A stretch of 64,000 nt of DNA from assembly GCA_021234155.1 (NCBI GenBank), contig JAJEKV010000100.1:3324116-3388115 (forward strand), given 5' to 3'. Below are positions 45,111 to 57,714 of this stretch, piece after piece. Below the pieces are notes generated by a model. It ran no database searches, was not told where the DNA came from, and saw only the letters and a list, made by a program, of their open reading frames with translations. Each line of letters opens with the position of its first letter. The first letter of the stretch is position 1. The translations under genes and the position numbers were made by a program. Source of the DNA: Isoetes taiwanensis (lineage: Eukaryota > Streptophyta > Lycopodiopsida > Isoetales > Isoetaceae).

Positions 45111-47140
45111 TAGCACTACTTAACAGGTTTACTACCTCCATGAAATCACCATCCTTCCATATATGAAGAGGGCTGCTTGAGATGCCGATAAGAGCCCCAT
45201 CTTCACAAAAAATACCTTAAAAAAAGTTTGCTGGGGAGAAACAAAAAGAGATGCCTTCAATGGATAATGGCACAGAAGATGAAGTATAGTAAGATCCCCA
45301 GAATCACTTTCTTCTCACTAGCACTTGTATTTAGTGCATGGTAGATAAGCATGCATTTGGTTTTTTACAAGCAACCTATGTTCAAAAATTTGCAGATTGT
45401 ATTGAATGACAAATGAATTATCTCAGTTAGAAAATTGGACAAACAAGATATGTTATCTTCAGCAGCTCAAAGCCTTGAAAGAAAAGCAGGTGGTAAGTTG
45501 GATGATGTCACCTTCATCATGTATGCACTTGGCTTGAGAAGGGACTATCAAGTTCTTGGTAAACATCTTACGATGAAGGCATAGATCAAAATAACTTTAA
45601 AAATTGCAGCAGAAACTATTGGAAGCAAAATACAAGCCTAGTTTGTGTGGAATTGGTGACATTTGAGACAACCATGGATCATTTCTGTTACTAGTCATTG
45701 GTAGCAGAACAACAAGATGAGTTCAGTTGGACACTCAAAAACGCTTGTTGGCAAGGACTAAAGTAATAATCTACACTCATCTTTGATGTCTAATGACAAT
45801 TTAAACAAATGTCTAATGCCCAAACTGCCTTATTGACTTGCGTGTTGCAGCATTAGAATGGAGTAAACATATTTGTGCACAGCTAATGCCATGACTTTTC
45901 AAAACTGCATTTTTCTCAGTGAAACCATATTTTTCAGAAACCATATTGACTAGAGGCATGCATTTTCTATACCCAAGTTATGTTTCAAGCTGCTGAGTAT
46001 ATCTATTGGGAAACAAATAATTGCATGGGAATACATGTCACTGATTATATTCTCAGAACTGTCTCATTCTTGCCGTCAGATTATGTCATGCATGCATTTG
46101 ATTTTCATTAACATATTGATTGGGTAGTTAAGGAACTTAATTACTTTTACTTATTTTCAGAAACCATATTGACTAAAGGCATCCAGACAACTAGCTATAC
46201 CATATTGACTAGAGGCTTGTTATAATTGGGCATAAGATTTTGGCAGAATGTATGTTTAAGCAAGGGATCAAAGATATTGGCAATAGTGAAAGCTCTAACT
46301 ACATGAAGTGTCTCAATATCATGCATTTATTGATAAAGCTTTGCATGAAGATGATAAAATCCATATGGATTATGCCTAGGATGTTACAGACATGTACATG
46401 CAAGCTGCCTTGTTGACTTGAGAATGCAAGCTGCCTTATTGACACGAGAATAACATGCGGAGAATGAAGCCCTAGCTATCAACCAAATGTGTAACCTATA
46501 TTCAGAGGCGTTTAAAGATGGTGAAAGCCCTCATAAATGCCATTTTCAAGCTACGAGACGCTCTATCTATTACAAGTATCTGCCCTCGTACTGTCATTGA
46601 AGACTAGCACAAGAACTGCTATCAAGGTTAGACGCAGATGAAATGCTTGTTGGAGAATTGAAACAAGTGTATTTACTCTGACAAAAGAGTCCACGACATC
46701 ACAGACATGCCCAGGAGCATGAAGACAGGGAATATCATAGAACTAGAGCAACAATCCTACTCAAATTAGATGTGAAATTCAAATCTCTAGCAAGCAAGGC
46801 TCTGAGAGTGCAAAGTCTTTATTAAAATATATTTATGAAAGTTCGTTGCCTTTTTATTCCTTATCTAGATGAGCATGTAGACAACAGTTTTTCGCTGCCG
46901 CATTATAGCTGCCTCATTATAGATTAGAGGCAGACAAGATTATGCTTGTTGCTATATTGAAGCCTATGCAGGAGCATTAGAATGGAGTAAACATATTTGT
47001 GCCTAGCTAATGCCATGACTTTTCAGAACTGCATTTTTCTCAGTGAAACCATATTTTTCAGAAACCATATTGACTAGAGGCATGCATTTTCTATACCCAA
47101 GTTATGTTTCAAGCTGCTGAGTATATCTATTGGGAAAAGT
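45111..47140. other. non-coding region with internal duplication
   Basis: No gene is supported. A ~163-bp segment at 45849-46011 ('GCATTAGAATGGAGTAAACA' to 'GTATATCTATTGGGAAA') recurs at 46973-47135, and shorter pieces ('AACCATATTGACTA') recur at 46160-46210. The structure suggests repeated local duplication. Confidence 0.7.
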
Positions 47141-48271
47141 TAAGGCTTTGGACCTTATTTGGCAGACTAACCCATGTGATCTAGACAGTTATGATAAGCA
47201 GGTAACAAAATATGCTCATGCAGGAAATATTTGGCATGGCTTGTACATTATATTTGGCGTGGCTTGGACTGCTGCTCTGATTTTGTTCATTGACATCTAA
47301 GCCATCACGGATGATTTTCAAGTACAGCTAATTCCATGGGAATACATGGAACTGATTATAGCAAGATAAATTAAATCATATTTCTAGAGTTGCAATGAAA
47401 AAAAAGCATCACAAAACTTACGGAAGAATATGTTTTCGTTGAAGAAATCGTCTACAAATCAAACACTTGGATGAATGCCCCTACAAAAACAAGAAATGTT
47501 TAACGAAAAGGACTATGAAACCCGCTATTTGACATCTTCAATCGTCTAAACCTTCATTGCTTATGAATCATTGGACAGGGCTAGGATTTTTAATATAGAT
47601 AGCTTTACAATTACAACAATTACACGGCAACACCTATAAAATATGCTTGGGATGTATGCAAACAATACCAGAGAGAAATTTAAGGCAGACTTTTCTTTTC
47701 TTCATTCAACCCTAAAGGGTGAGAGCAAACAAGCTGGACTGTAAGCTGCTTGAAAAACTAGGAAGGCGAAACATGTCTATTTACCTGCATTACTTCCTGC
47801 CTAGAATTTGGTCTTTGACATACACTAGCTAATCAATAAAATGTTATCTGACCTATTTTTGCTTTTGCCAACATTTAGAACAGTCAGATGACACAGGCTT
47901 AGTTTTGAGAGGTCCCCAAACATTCGCATAACTTGTAAGGCTTTGGGCCTTCTTTCCCAGACTAATCCATGTGATCTAAACGGTTATGATAAGCAGCTAA
48001 CAAAGTATGCTCATGCACGAAATATTTGGCATGGCTTGTACATTATATTTGGCATGGCTTCTGATTTTGTTCATTGATATCTAAGCCATCATGGATGGTT
48101 TTCAAGTACAGATAAATTCCATGGGAATACATGTCATTGATTATAGCAAGATAAATTAAATCATATTTCTAGAGTTGCAACAAAAAAAAAAAAAGCATCA
48201 CAAAACTTACGGAAGAATATGTTTTCCTCGAAGAAATCGTCTACAAATCAAACACTTGGATGAATGCACCT
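47141..48271. repeat. ~335-bp direct duplication containing an exon-like block
   Basis: 47141-47482 and 47935-48271 share 'AAGGCTTTGG', 'CATGTGATCTA', 'GGCATGGCTTGTACATTATA', 'CATATTTCTAGAGTTGCAA' and 'CATCACAAAACTTACGGAAG'. The copies are about 790 bp apart and differ by substitutions and a small insertion. Each ends with a 59-bp block bordered by splice-like sites. Confidence 0.9.
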
Positions 48272-48855
48272 ACAATAGAATAGAATAGAATACAAAAACA
48301 AGAAATGTTTAGTACAAAAGGACTATGAAAACCAAAGCACGATCTCGGTACAAATTGACAAACAAAATAGAAGCAACAACCAAGCCCATATAGGGTTCTT
48401 ACCAGATACAAATCCTTTCGCTTTGTTAGTATGACGAGAGGAAGAAATGTAAGAGCAAAAACCGAACACAAAAGTATTCCCAATCAAACTCAGCAAACGC
48501 AAATGCAAACTCAAATGCAGCTTCTTTTGCAAACGTAATTCACGATCTCTGATCTCTGTACAAATGGAAATGCACCATCTCGGTTTTGGAATTAGAAGCA
48601 ACGACGAAGCCCTCCTATCCAACACAGAATTAAAAAAAAAGAAACAAGAAATCACCTCAACGTCAATAGAGATTTGACGGATTGACACAGAAAGAAGCAA
48701 TTGGACGAGCGAAAGCATGAAAAATAAAGGCTCGATGGAGGGAGGGAGTTATTTCGCGACCTTCTCCATCTCCGTGCCATTTTTAGCCAATTTTTTCTAA
48801 TTTCCTCCGCCATTGATTCGTAAAAGAGAGCATCTAAAGGTGCAGAACATGCCAC
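47422..48855 (-). other. candidate 5' gene region with duplicated 59-bp exon-like block
   Basis: On the minus strand 48403-48813 looks like a leader exon: a small ORF from ATG 48813 (MAEEIRKNWLKMARRWRRSR) and a donor-like CTG|GTAAGA at 48402. A 59-bp block at 48211-48269 follows (acceptor ATTGTAG, donor GTAAGT), and a second version lies at 47422-47480 with the same borders. One frame of the block reads HSSKCLICRRFL. I could not connect a continuous coding sequence, so the protein is unknown. Confidence 0.3.
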
Positions 48856-48937
48856 CTCACGTTTTCCTTATTTGGAACTGCTACGTGGATAGCCTAGAAT
48901 TGCAAGGAGGGTTGCACGCTTGGTTAGGCTGGCGTGC

Positions 48938-48963
48938 TAAAAATAAAATAAAATAAAATAAAA
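48938..48963 (+). repeat. (AAAAT)n microsatellite
   Basis: Five tandem AAAAT/TAAAA units. Confidence 0.9.
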
Positions 48964-49167
48964 GACCTAGACTGAAGCAACTAAAGACCCAACCATGAAG
49001 ATGGTTGCATGAAAAACCAAAAACACTAGCAATGGAACAAATATGGAGTAAGCAACTCAGACAGGCCTACTCGACGAGATTTAAGGCCCAGATTTAGGTT
49101 AATACATCTGTAGAATCCCAATGACTGATCATTAGAACGTTTAGATGTTGCATTTCATAAATAGAAT

Positions 49168-49195
49168 ATTGCGCGCGCGCGCGCGTGTGTGTGTA
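49168..49195 (+). repeat. (GC)n(GT)n alternating purine-pyrimidine tract
   Basis: About seven GC units run into about five GT units, a sequence type prone to form Z-DNA. It lies directly before the 'ATATACGTTCTTATAAAG' header of the inverted-repeat element. Confidence 0.9.
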
Positions 49196-50024
49196 ACATA
49201 TATACGTTCTTATAAAGTCGTACTACACCGAGGAATTTGGAGCGATCCAAAACATTGATCCGAGATCCTACGGCTCACATTGATTTGGAGATTCTATCTA
49301 GTGAAGGAAATTATATGTAAATCTCAATAGTAGAGGAGAATGTTCTAGAAAGTTCTAGAATGTTCTAGAAAGTAATCTAGAAGAATCTAAGGGAATCCTT
49401 CCAGAATGTTCTAGAATGTTCGAAAAAAAATTTGTTCTAGAAAGTTCTAGAATATAGGGAATATAAAGGATTATATAGGCCCCTTATATACTGGCACAAG
49501 AGTCCCTTTTTTGCGTGAATGCATGTGGGATATTTTTGCACGAGATGGGCAACGAGATTTGACGGCCCAGATCACGCCCACCAAAAAATTGTAGAACAAT
49601 CTAAAACATTCTAGAATTTCTGGAACGTCCTAGAACATTCCAAAACTATCTAGAGTTGAACATTCTAGAGCTTTCTAGCACTTTGTACAATTGTCGAGAA
49701 CATTCTAGAACTTTCTTGTCTATTCTATCTTAATTAGATCTTTACCCCTAAGTATGTTTAAAACATTTTTTTTTTAAGAAATCAATGTCTGGTCTAGTGG
49801 TTAGAAAAGGGGGCTTAAGGGGCAATGACCAAGTTTCAAATCCCTCAAATAATATAAGCCTTTCAAAGCCTACCAAGGCACGAGCACGCAATGTGAGCCC
49901 TAGGATCTTGGACCAATAATCAGGATCAATTTGGACCGTAAGATAGGATATATCTAAAGCAACTTGAGCCGTAGGATCTTGGACCAACGCCCGCATTTTA
50001 AATCAATCTCAATCGTGATGATTA
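49196..50024 (+). repeat. left arm of a large inverted-repeat element (interrupted by LTR element)
   Basis: 49196-49310 carries the header-family motif (GTTCTTATAAAG, GATCCGAGATCCTACGGCTC). TTCTAGAA-rich DNA follows (to about 49720). Then 'GGTCTAGTGGTTAGAAAAGG', 'CACGAGCACGCAATGTGAGC' and 'AGCCGTAGGATCTTGGACCA' match 60780-61150 in inverted orientation. The arm resumes after the LTR element at 57715-57930. Confidence 0.85.
49343..49452 (+). promoter_or_regulatory. heat-shock-element-like arrays, up to six perfect units
   Basis: 49343-49370 is TTCtaGAAagTTCtaGAAtgTTCtaGAA, six perfect alternating 5-bp units. 49404-49421 (GAA, TTC, GAA, TTC) and 49435-49452 (TTC, GAA, TTC, GAA) each give four. 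The functional plant HSE consensus needs three or more. No conventional gene start lies nearby. Confidence 0.65.
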
Positions 50025-51582
50025 GGACGCCCTCGAACATATACAAGGCCCGGACGTATACATACCGTGGACTTCCTCCTCCCATGGCAATCAGCCACTA
50101 TGAGCGTGGCCCTCCGCCTAACTCCTGACCATCCTCAGAGAGATGCCCTGTGAAGGACACTGAGGTGTCATTCGCCCACGCTCTCAACGGACTCCTAAGC
50201 TGAAGTTGAATACATGTTAGCACACCGCATAAATCATATATAAATAACCACCTCGAAGGGTGGCACATCCATCCAAGTACTAACGGCAGAGAATATGCAT
50301 CTAATCCTAGGGAAAACACCCCAAACCCCAGGTTCTACCCCGGTTCAGACTCATGTGAGGATGGACTGACGGCCGGGTCTCAGCGCTATCGCCATAAAAC
50401 TGGGCTAGGGTGGTCCACTCCATCCGCCCCTCCTGTGCACACTTTGCAGATGAGCTGAGTCAAATTATGGCATCATTGTAGCCTTCCGGAGACGCAATCC
50501 CAAGGCATCACCCTTCGGGACTACTCCCGAGTTAAATCTCCCCGGTTCGACGAGGCAAGGCAGGTGGAAGCCGCCCCTTTCCGTAGTAGCCGCGGATTCC
50601 ATGGGTGAGCTAGAGAATACGCGGCCGACGGGGACCCCGCATCCGCACCGACTTACTTCCCTAAATCTATGCAAAGTACAGGATGCCCCATACGGGTCAC
50701 ACCTCTGCACTGTGAAGTGTCGACCCATACCGCCTAGTTCACCGGGCCGGCTATTAGGCCTAGCTCACCGAGGAGTCCCCGTAGCCTTTATGTCAGCGAC
50801 CCCACCCCACATCGCCATCACCACGCTCCTTGTATGGTGCTCAACCATGCCATAGAATCCACAGCTCGGTGGGTTCTTGTGCACAGGCCGCATTACTGGG
50901 TACTACGGGAGCTACTAGGAGCATACTAATGAACATAGGTCACAAAGGTCTCTACCCCCCTTAATCCCTGCTTTCCGGAAGAACTAACAGAGATACTACC
51001 AAAGATACATCCATCCATCCATCACAGAGCATAATCAATAGTTGAGAACAGTTCTAGCTATCAAACAAGGGTTAATCATCATCAAAGACAAGCAAAGAAG
51101 CCTGACAGAGGCGCTAGCCTATTAGAATCACAACTAAGCTAACTATGTACTAATCGGAACCATAGCTAGCTCCACTATCCCCCTGGGTCGCCATCCTTCT
51201 GGCTGGAACAGGGTCGAACAACATCTCAGGGTTGGGCAGCATCTCCTCCTCCATCTCCAATTGCCCCAATTCGAATTGGGGCAAATTGGGGTGCAACCCC
51301 CAATTTGGTGTCCCAAATTGGAAACTCTGCCTTGCCTAATCGATTTGGGCCAGGTGGCGACTTTAGGTTGGTTAATATTAGCTAATTTGGTATTTTAGCC
51401 CTTTTTAATATTAGGATAAGCCCTAAATTCGAATTAGGGTTTTGGGTTAGGTTTCCACTTTAATAATGAATTATTAACATAGCTAACCTTAGCTTATGAA
51501 TAATTAATGTACCACTAATTATTCATAATGACGTGTCATGTATTTATACTCAAAAGGGCGTATAAATATGTGGAACGTCACA
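50025..51582 (-). repeat. LARD-like element 3' LTR (left, long version)
   Basis: Aligned to 56592-57714 over both ends ('GGACGTATACATAC', 'AACCACCTCGAAGGGTGGCA', 'GGGTTGGGCAGCATCTCCTC', 'TTAATAATGAATTATTAACA'). It carries about 440 extra bases (about 50328-50770) absent from the right copy, with the border at 'CCCCAGG'. The outermost TGT of the expected TGTGACG end is degraded. Confidence 0.9.
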
Positions 51583-54500
51583 TTCTCCTCACCTTAAAAA
51601 TGATGCTGTCCTCAGCATCAAGACTACTCTTGTTGCAGGGCAACACATCGTACATTGGAAGGAAGTCTCCCCTCCTTAAAGAGATAGCGTGAGATTATAA
51701 GTCACACAGACGTTGTCATGTTCAAAGTGATTAAGTTTGAAATGACTTGTAATGTGTAATTTATAACTCTGGAATATAAAATGTAGAGGTATAGATCAGG
51801 CATGATCATGGCTTAGGACTGTCAAAAGTGAAGAGTTAAGGTTTGTGAAAGTCTCACTGTTTCATTCGTGGTGACGAGTTCAGAGTTTATCTAATTTAGA
51901 AATCATTCTTTTTATACATACGTGTAACTAATTATATATTATAGACATGTATAGATATAAGCAAGTTCTATTTGTTCTTATATTATAATACGGAGTTATT
52001 AACCGCGCACTGTTTAGTAGAAAGCCATTCTAATGATATTAACTTCTGTGTATATGTGTATTATATTCCCGCTTCACTTTGTAATTCATTTCATTACAGC
52101 CAGCCCTAATTTAATTTTGTAGCAAAATTTTGTTTTCCTATTTTGTTACAGTTTTAAGAACTCGTATGTTCCTATCCTCAGTGTTTAATAGGCCCTTGAT
52201 GGTTATACTTACCTTTTAATACAACTATATATTGTACTGTATCGGACAGTTTTACCTATATACTTTAATATCAAGTACAGACAGACGTTGTTCATGATTT
52301 ATTATTCATAACCTTGTTATAACCTAATGTAAGTCTCGTTATTCCCTCAGAAGTTTGTGTAAGACATACATACTTATGTCCTTCTATTATATTTGATTAT
52401 GTGTTTAAATAGCTTGCTCCTTTCGATTATCTTTAATATTTCCACACTCACACTCTCTATCTTTAGCATAGATTACAGTCAGATGAGGACACATATTAAT
52501 TCATTGGTTATGTTTATACATTTACCAGACGTCCCGATATTCTTACATTTGAGTTAGTTATTTATTTTATTGCTATTTTCATATAAATTTATCACACATA
52601 CAGACACTCTTATATTTACAAGGCACGGGTACAGCTGACATATACATTTGACGTAATTATTACCACCCCGGTCGCTATCCGGCAGTGCTATGGCTATGCA
52701 ATCGTCCTGTATCAGAGAAGGCCAGTTGTCTGGTCTGTCCTGAGCCTACTATATGATGATGACTGAGCAGGTCCTGGGCTCTTACTTGAAGTAGAAGTGC
52801 TGAATGTTGGGAATAAGGAGTGTTAAGGTATCCCTATTTTGGATGGATACTCGAGAAAGTTGGTATGACAATGCTTGGTATCTGATTGACGCACTGGACC
52901 TAATAATTAGAAGGATTGATTTATTATGCGGCATCTAGATTGCCATTCAATGTAGAAGGAGACTGGATATTGCACCATATATCTGATGGAGAAGTGGTTT
53001 ATGATTATCTACTATAGACCACGTTAAGGAGGTACTATACTAAGGTGAAAACTGGATTATAAGTACCCAGGTCATGAAAGGGTGATCACTTTAGAAGTGT
53101 AGGTTCTGACAATGGTGGTGAAGGTATAGAATGTCGACCCGACACTTTATAACTATTGCTACTTGAATCGAGGTATGATTCGCGGAACAGTAGAGAATAA
53201 TGTTGTATGAGGATGTTGATCCATAAACTATGGATTATAAAATTACATATACATTGTGTTTCGTAAGGAGATTGAGGTTCCTGAGGCATGAAAGATGCAT
53301 GAGTATAGACGACTAAGAAGACTACGTAGCCACGTGGATACGCTTAATGACGTCGGTCAATTGCATGACGATTATGCATGATATAAATTAAGGAAATGGA
53401 CACATATGATGTCTGCTGGGAGCATATGACAGACTGGACAATAGTGTGGAACGTAGTTTGCACATAAGGTGAAGAGAAAACGACAATTGGTAGGAACAGG
53501 CGCAACCATCGAAAAGCTGCAAGGTATGTTGGATGTTTGGTGAAGCCAGACTATGAAGGAAAGTTGACCTTCAACTAATGATACATTAGGAAGGCAAGTA
53601 ATGTACCCACACGACAAGTGGGAGACAAGAGGTGCTTGAAAGTTGTTGTAAATAACGTTTCAAATATAGAGAGTTTGGAATGACACGTTGAATGTACCAA
53701 AGTCTAGAGCTTGAGGACGAAGGCAAAGTAAGGCTAGTGGTGTCGAAACCACAACATGTGTATAGTACTAGATAACCAAGTTGAGGAAATAAGTTGGCCG
53801 CAAGTATGAATATAGCTAGATTCATATCTCAACGAGTTACATATGAGTGTAGACTTAAGGTTGGTGCACACATGTTACTATATCATATAATAACAACGTA
53901 GCGGTCTTGGATGTTGGAAGGACTTAGTAGTATCAAATACTACACTAGCGAGGATATCAAGGATGTCGATTATGACATCCAGATGTATGTCATATTGGAA
54001 GATGGTAGAATATTCGTACAAGGCTAGTGGCATATTACGTGACAATGTTTACAGAAGATGCATAATGATATGCTTATATACGAAGATATTGGGTTAAGGT
54101 ACGATCCACCAGAGATATGCACTCAAGCTATCCCAATGGTTAAGGTTGACTATCTCAGATACGTCGTATTAAGGAAGATGAGAAACGTTTAAATCAGTGA
54201 GAATAGCTAGAGTAAGTCTAGCATATACGGTGATGTTACATTCAAAAACATCCCGAGGATGGTTGGAACGGTGTTGGAATAAACGATAATGAGAGCTTAA
54301 GTACCCAAAGGTTCTAGATACCAATGAATTACTTCAGCGTTATAATCTGAAAGCATTTATTTGGTTTTGGGACTAAGAAAATGTGTAAAATATCGCATCC
54401 CCCGGATGGAAGAAAAGAAAGAGTACGACGACTTTGGCGATTATACCTTTAGGGATAACTGAAAAGAGGGCAATACATAGCAATTCCAAGTCCCGATAAA

Positions 54501-56577
54501 AATCAAGACGAGGTGTATAGATTACAAGGAGTGAGATTATATAGACCAGTAGTCCATATATCCTAAGAGTTACCCTACTCGCGGGGAACAATTATAGGTA
54601 CGGAAGTAGAAGCTGGAGGATCCGTTGCCTTGCAGCATAGACCCATTAGAGATTATGACTTTGAAACTCTTAAGAGGGTAAGGAATTGGATAATCATATG
54701 GCGGTTACTAACGAAGATTGAAACATTGGGTTTTCCTATTAGAAGACCAGGAGGTTTTAGTGCCTCCACTTCATTATGAAGGAGCCAAAGACGGCAGCAT
54801 TTGAAACTGATCAAAAGCTGAAGCCCACATGATAACTTAAGAAAAATAGGTTAATTGTAACTAAGCATGGGTGGTATGGAAGACAAAGGATCCTTAGCGA
54901 AAGAAGCCTTTAGAAAAGCTCCTTATGTGGGGTAGTAGCCTTCGGAATTATGGCATAATCCCGTGGGGGAAAGCATAGGTTATGTACAGGGTTAAAGTAC
55001 CATCAGGCACTAAAGGAATGGTTGAAATAAGTAGAGACCCTATCAAATTATAGGCCGCATATAAAGTCCAACATAAAGTCGGCCCCTGTCCATTTGGGAA
55101 ACAGGTGGCGAAGCCACATCATAAAGGTACATAGGCAATGGGTTTGTTTGGAAGAACTACCATGGTTTAGCTAAGTTAGAGCAGAGCTCTAGCATTGTGG
55201 GATGTGGAGATATGTTTATTATGTACATACCATGTACACATACGATAAACATCTTAGGGAGGTAATCTAGGTGGCGACACAAGGAGAGAGAGACGAGCGT
55301 ATCCTAAAGTTACTGATGAAGGATCTGGAGATACGTTTGAAATGTGCAAAGGACCGTCAATCCGTTGCATGCTAGGGTATGATGTGGTAGTTGGTACTTG
55401 AAATAAATGTCAACGGCCAATAGAATAAAGCTTAAGGTAGTGGGGTTGAATAGTACAATAGTACAATTCCAGGATAAGTAGCGAATAGCAGTTACCTGCT
55501 AAATGTTCGAATGTGTCTTGCATAGACACCTAAGACTAGCTTTCCCACATGATCCATACCTGGATCAGGCAGAGGTGACTCGAACATTGATACAAGCCCG
55601 GGTTATATTAAACGTAGGTAATTGTAGAAATACAAGGCAAGCACCTTGATGACTCCAGGTAACTTACAAAGGCTCACCCGCTCTTAGGCCATGACTATGG
55701 CTTAAATGAGGATGCCAAGTTATTTGGAATGCCAGAACAGCGTTATAGCATCATGACAGAGAAATGTAATGACTAACATTTCCAGGATGTAGGACAATGT
55801 TGAATCATAACCCCCAATGATAGGTGGGTTGACAACAGAAGGAGCATATAATAGCGGCTTAGAAGCTACAAGACGGTTAACGAATATGTAAAGGAGTAAT
55901 TGGATTGGTGACTCTACTGAATAAAGGTCACAACAAAAGGGTGAATTGGATACGTTGTGCTAGGCATAAAGGCCGGACGACTGAAAATCGGCCATAGACG
56001 TAGAAACCGTATTGAGGAAGGGGAGGACCTATATAGGAAGGTTATTACCTTCACGATTGTTGGATGAATGGCATAACTTCAAGGGTGATCTTCCCTATTA
56101 TGCAAAGGTAGATTTCTGGCTTGAGAGGCAGCAAGAGCTGAAAAGCTTATGTAAAGATTCATGTTCTAAGACAAGATGGTGAATTGAATTCACCAAGAAC
56201 CTTTTTAATAGATAAATAGATAGTTAGATAATATCTATACGTCATGCGACATTGGCAGCGTCCATTGGGATATTGACATAATCCCTTGGAATACGTAAGT
56301 TCATTTGCAGACTTAAAGACGTCTAGGCATTAAAATAATGGTTGGAGACCATCAGAATATACGGAAGGACAACCCCAAAAAAGGGTAGACCACTGTCACT
56401 CTGAGAGGCGTGTAGCGCAGATAATTAATTACAGCTGTATATGCGGTGAAGCTTGGCACAAAAGAATACTGAAGTTTGTACCCGGGATTGATGGGAATAA
56501 GGGGTGACATTGTTGTGGGGGTTCTAACACAAGCGTTCACTACGTACAGTGCTATGACTCCGGTCAACCAAAATCAT
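51583..56577. other. interior of the LARD-like element, no recognisable coding
   Basis: About 5.0 kb with no ORF longer than about 80 codons and no gag, protease, RT or integrase motif that I can see on either strand. The 52,900-56,500 part has an even base composition unlike the AT-rich 51,700-52,600 part, which hints at decayed coding sequence. Confidence 0.7.
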
Positions 56578-56590
56578 GGCTCTGATACCA
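56578..56590 (-). other. primer-binding site (initiator tRNA-Met) of the LARD-like element
   Basis: Minus TGGTATCAGAGCC with a single C between it and the LTR start. Layout is identical to the gag-only element's PBS. Confidence 0.93.
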
Positions 56591-56591
56591 C

Positions 56592-57714
56592 TGTGACGCT
56601 CCCTGAACATATACGGCACTCCGGACGTATACATACAGGGACTTCCCCCTCCCATGGCAATCATCTCACCATGAGCAGGGCCCTCCGTCTAACTCGAACC
56701 ATCCGTAGAGAGATGCCCGGGTGAAGGACACGGAGGTGTCATTCGGCCCACGCCTTCAATGGGACTCCTAAGTTGCGAAAGTTAGCACACTGCATAAATC
56801 ATATATAAATAACCACCTCGAAGGGTGGCACATCCATCCAAGTACTAACGGCAAAGAATATGCATCTAGTCCTAGGGAAAACACCCCAAACCCCAGGTAG
56901 AGTCCCCGTAGCCTTTTATGCTCAGGCGAGACCCCACCCCACACGTCATCACCACGCTCCTTGTATGGTGCTCAACCATGCCATAGAATCCACAGCTCGG
57001 TGGGTTCTTGTGCACAGGCCGCATTATTGGGTTACTACGGGAGCTACTAGGAGCATACTAATGAACGTAGGTCACAGAGGTCTCTACCCCCCTTAATCCC
57101 TGCTTTCCGAAAGAACTAACAGAGATATTACCAAAGATACATCCATCCATCCATCACAGAGCATAATCAATAGTTGAGAACAGTTCTAGCTATCAAACAA
57201 GGGTTAATCATCATCAAAGACAAGCAAATAAGCCTGACAGAAGCGCTAGCCTACTATAATCACAACTAAGCTAACTATGTACTAACCGGAACCATAGCTA
57301 GCTTCATTATCCCCCTGGGTCGCCATCCTTCTGGCTGGAACAGGGTCGAACAACATCTCAGGGTTGGGCAGCATCTCCTCCTCCATCTCCAATTGCCCAA
57401 ATTCGAATTGGGGCAAATTTGGGTGCAACCCCCAATTTGGTGTCCCAAATTGAAAACTCTGCCTTGCCCAATCGATTTGGGCCAGGTGGCGAGTTTAGGT
57501 TGGTTAATATTAGCTAATTTGGTATTTTAGCCCTTTTTAATATTAGGATAAGCCCTAAATTCGAATTAGGGTTTTGGGTTAGGTTTCCACTTTAATAATG
57601 AATTATTAACATAGCTAACCTTAGCTTATGAATGATTAATGTACCACTAATTATTCATAATGATGTGTCATGTATTTATACTCAAAGGGGCGTATAAATA
57701 TATGGAACGTCACA
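56592..57714 (-). repeat. LARD-like element 5' LTR (right, short version)
   Basis: 1123 bp, perfect TGTGACG..CGTCACA ends forming a short terminal inverted repeat typical of LTRs. It lacks the ~440-bp block present in the left copy. Confidence 0.92.

Larger units (their letters stand above)
50025..57714 (-). mobile_element. coding-poor LTR retrotransposon (LARD-like, about 7.7 kb)
   Basis: LTR pair at about 50025-51582 and 56592-57714 (GACGCtCCC.. GAACGTCACA), a PBS for initiator tRNA-Met (minus TGGTATCAGAGCC, 56590-56578) one base from the right LTR, and a purine tract 'AAGGTGAGGAGAA' (minus, 51595-51583) at the left LTR. Orientation is minus. The 5.0-kb interior has only short ORFs and none with a domain I recognise, so it is either a large retrotransposon derivative lacking genes or heavily mutated. 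It is inserted in the left arm of the inverted-repeat element. Confidence 0.9.

Noticed and set aside
48403-48483. Secretory-like N-terminus (LGILLCSVFALTFLPLVIL) spliced to the 59-bp exon
   Set aside because: The frame begins at TTG with an in-frame TGA directly upstream and no ATG, so it cannot be a simple coding start.
51583-56577. Search for gypsy or copia pol motifs (YxDD, integrase HHCC, protease DTG) in the long interior
   Set aside because: I found no motif I could defend on either strand. I therefore describe it as coding-poor rather than assign a superfamily.
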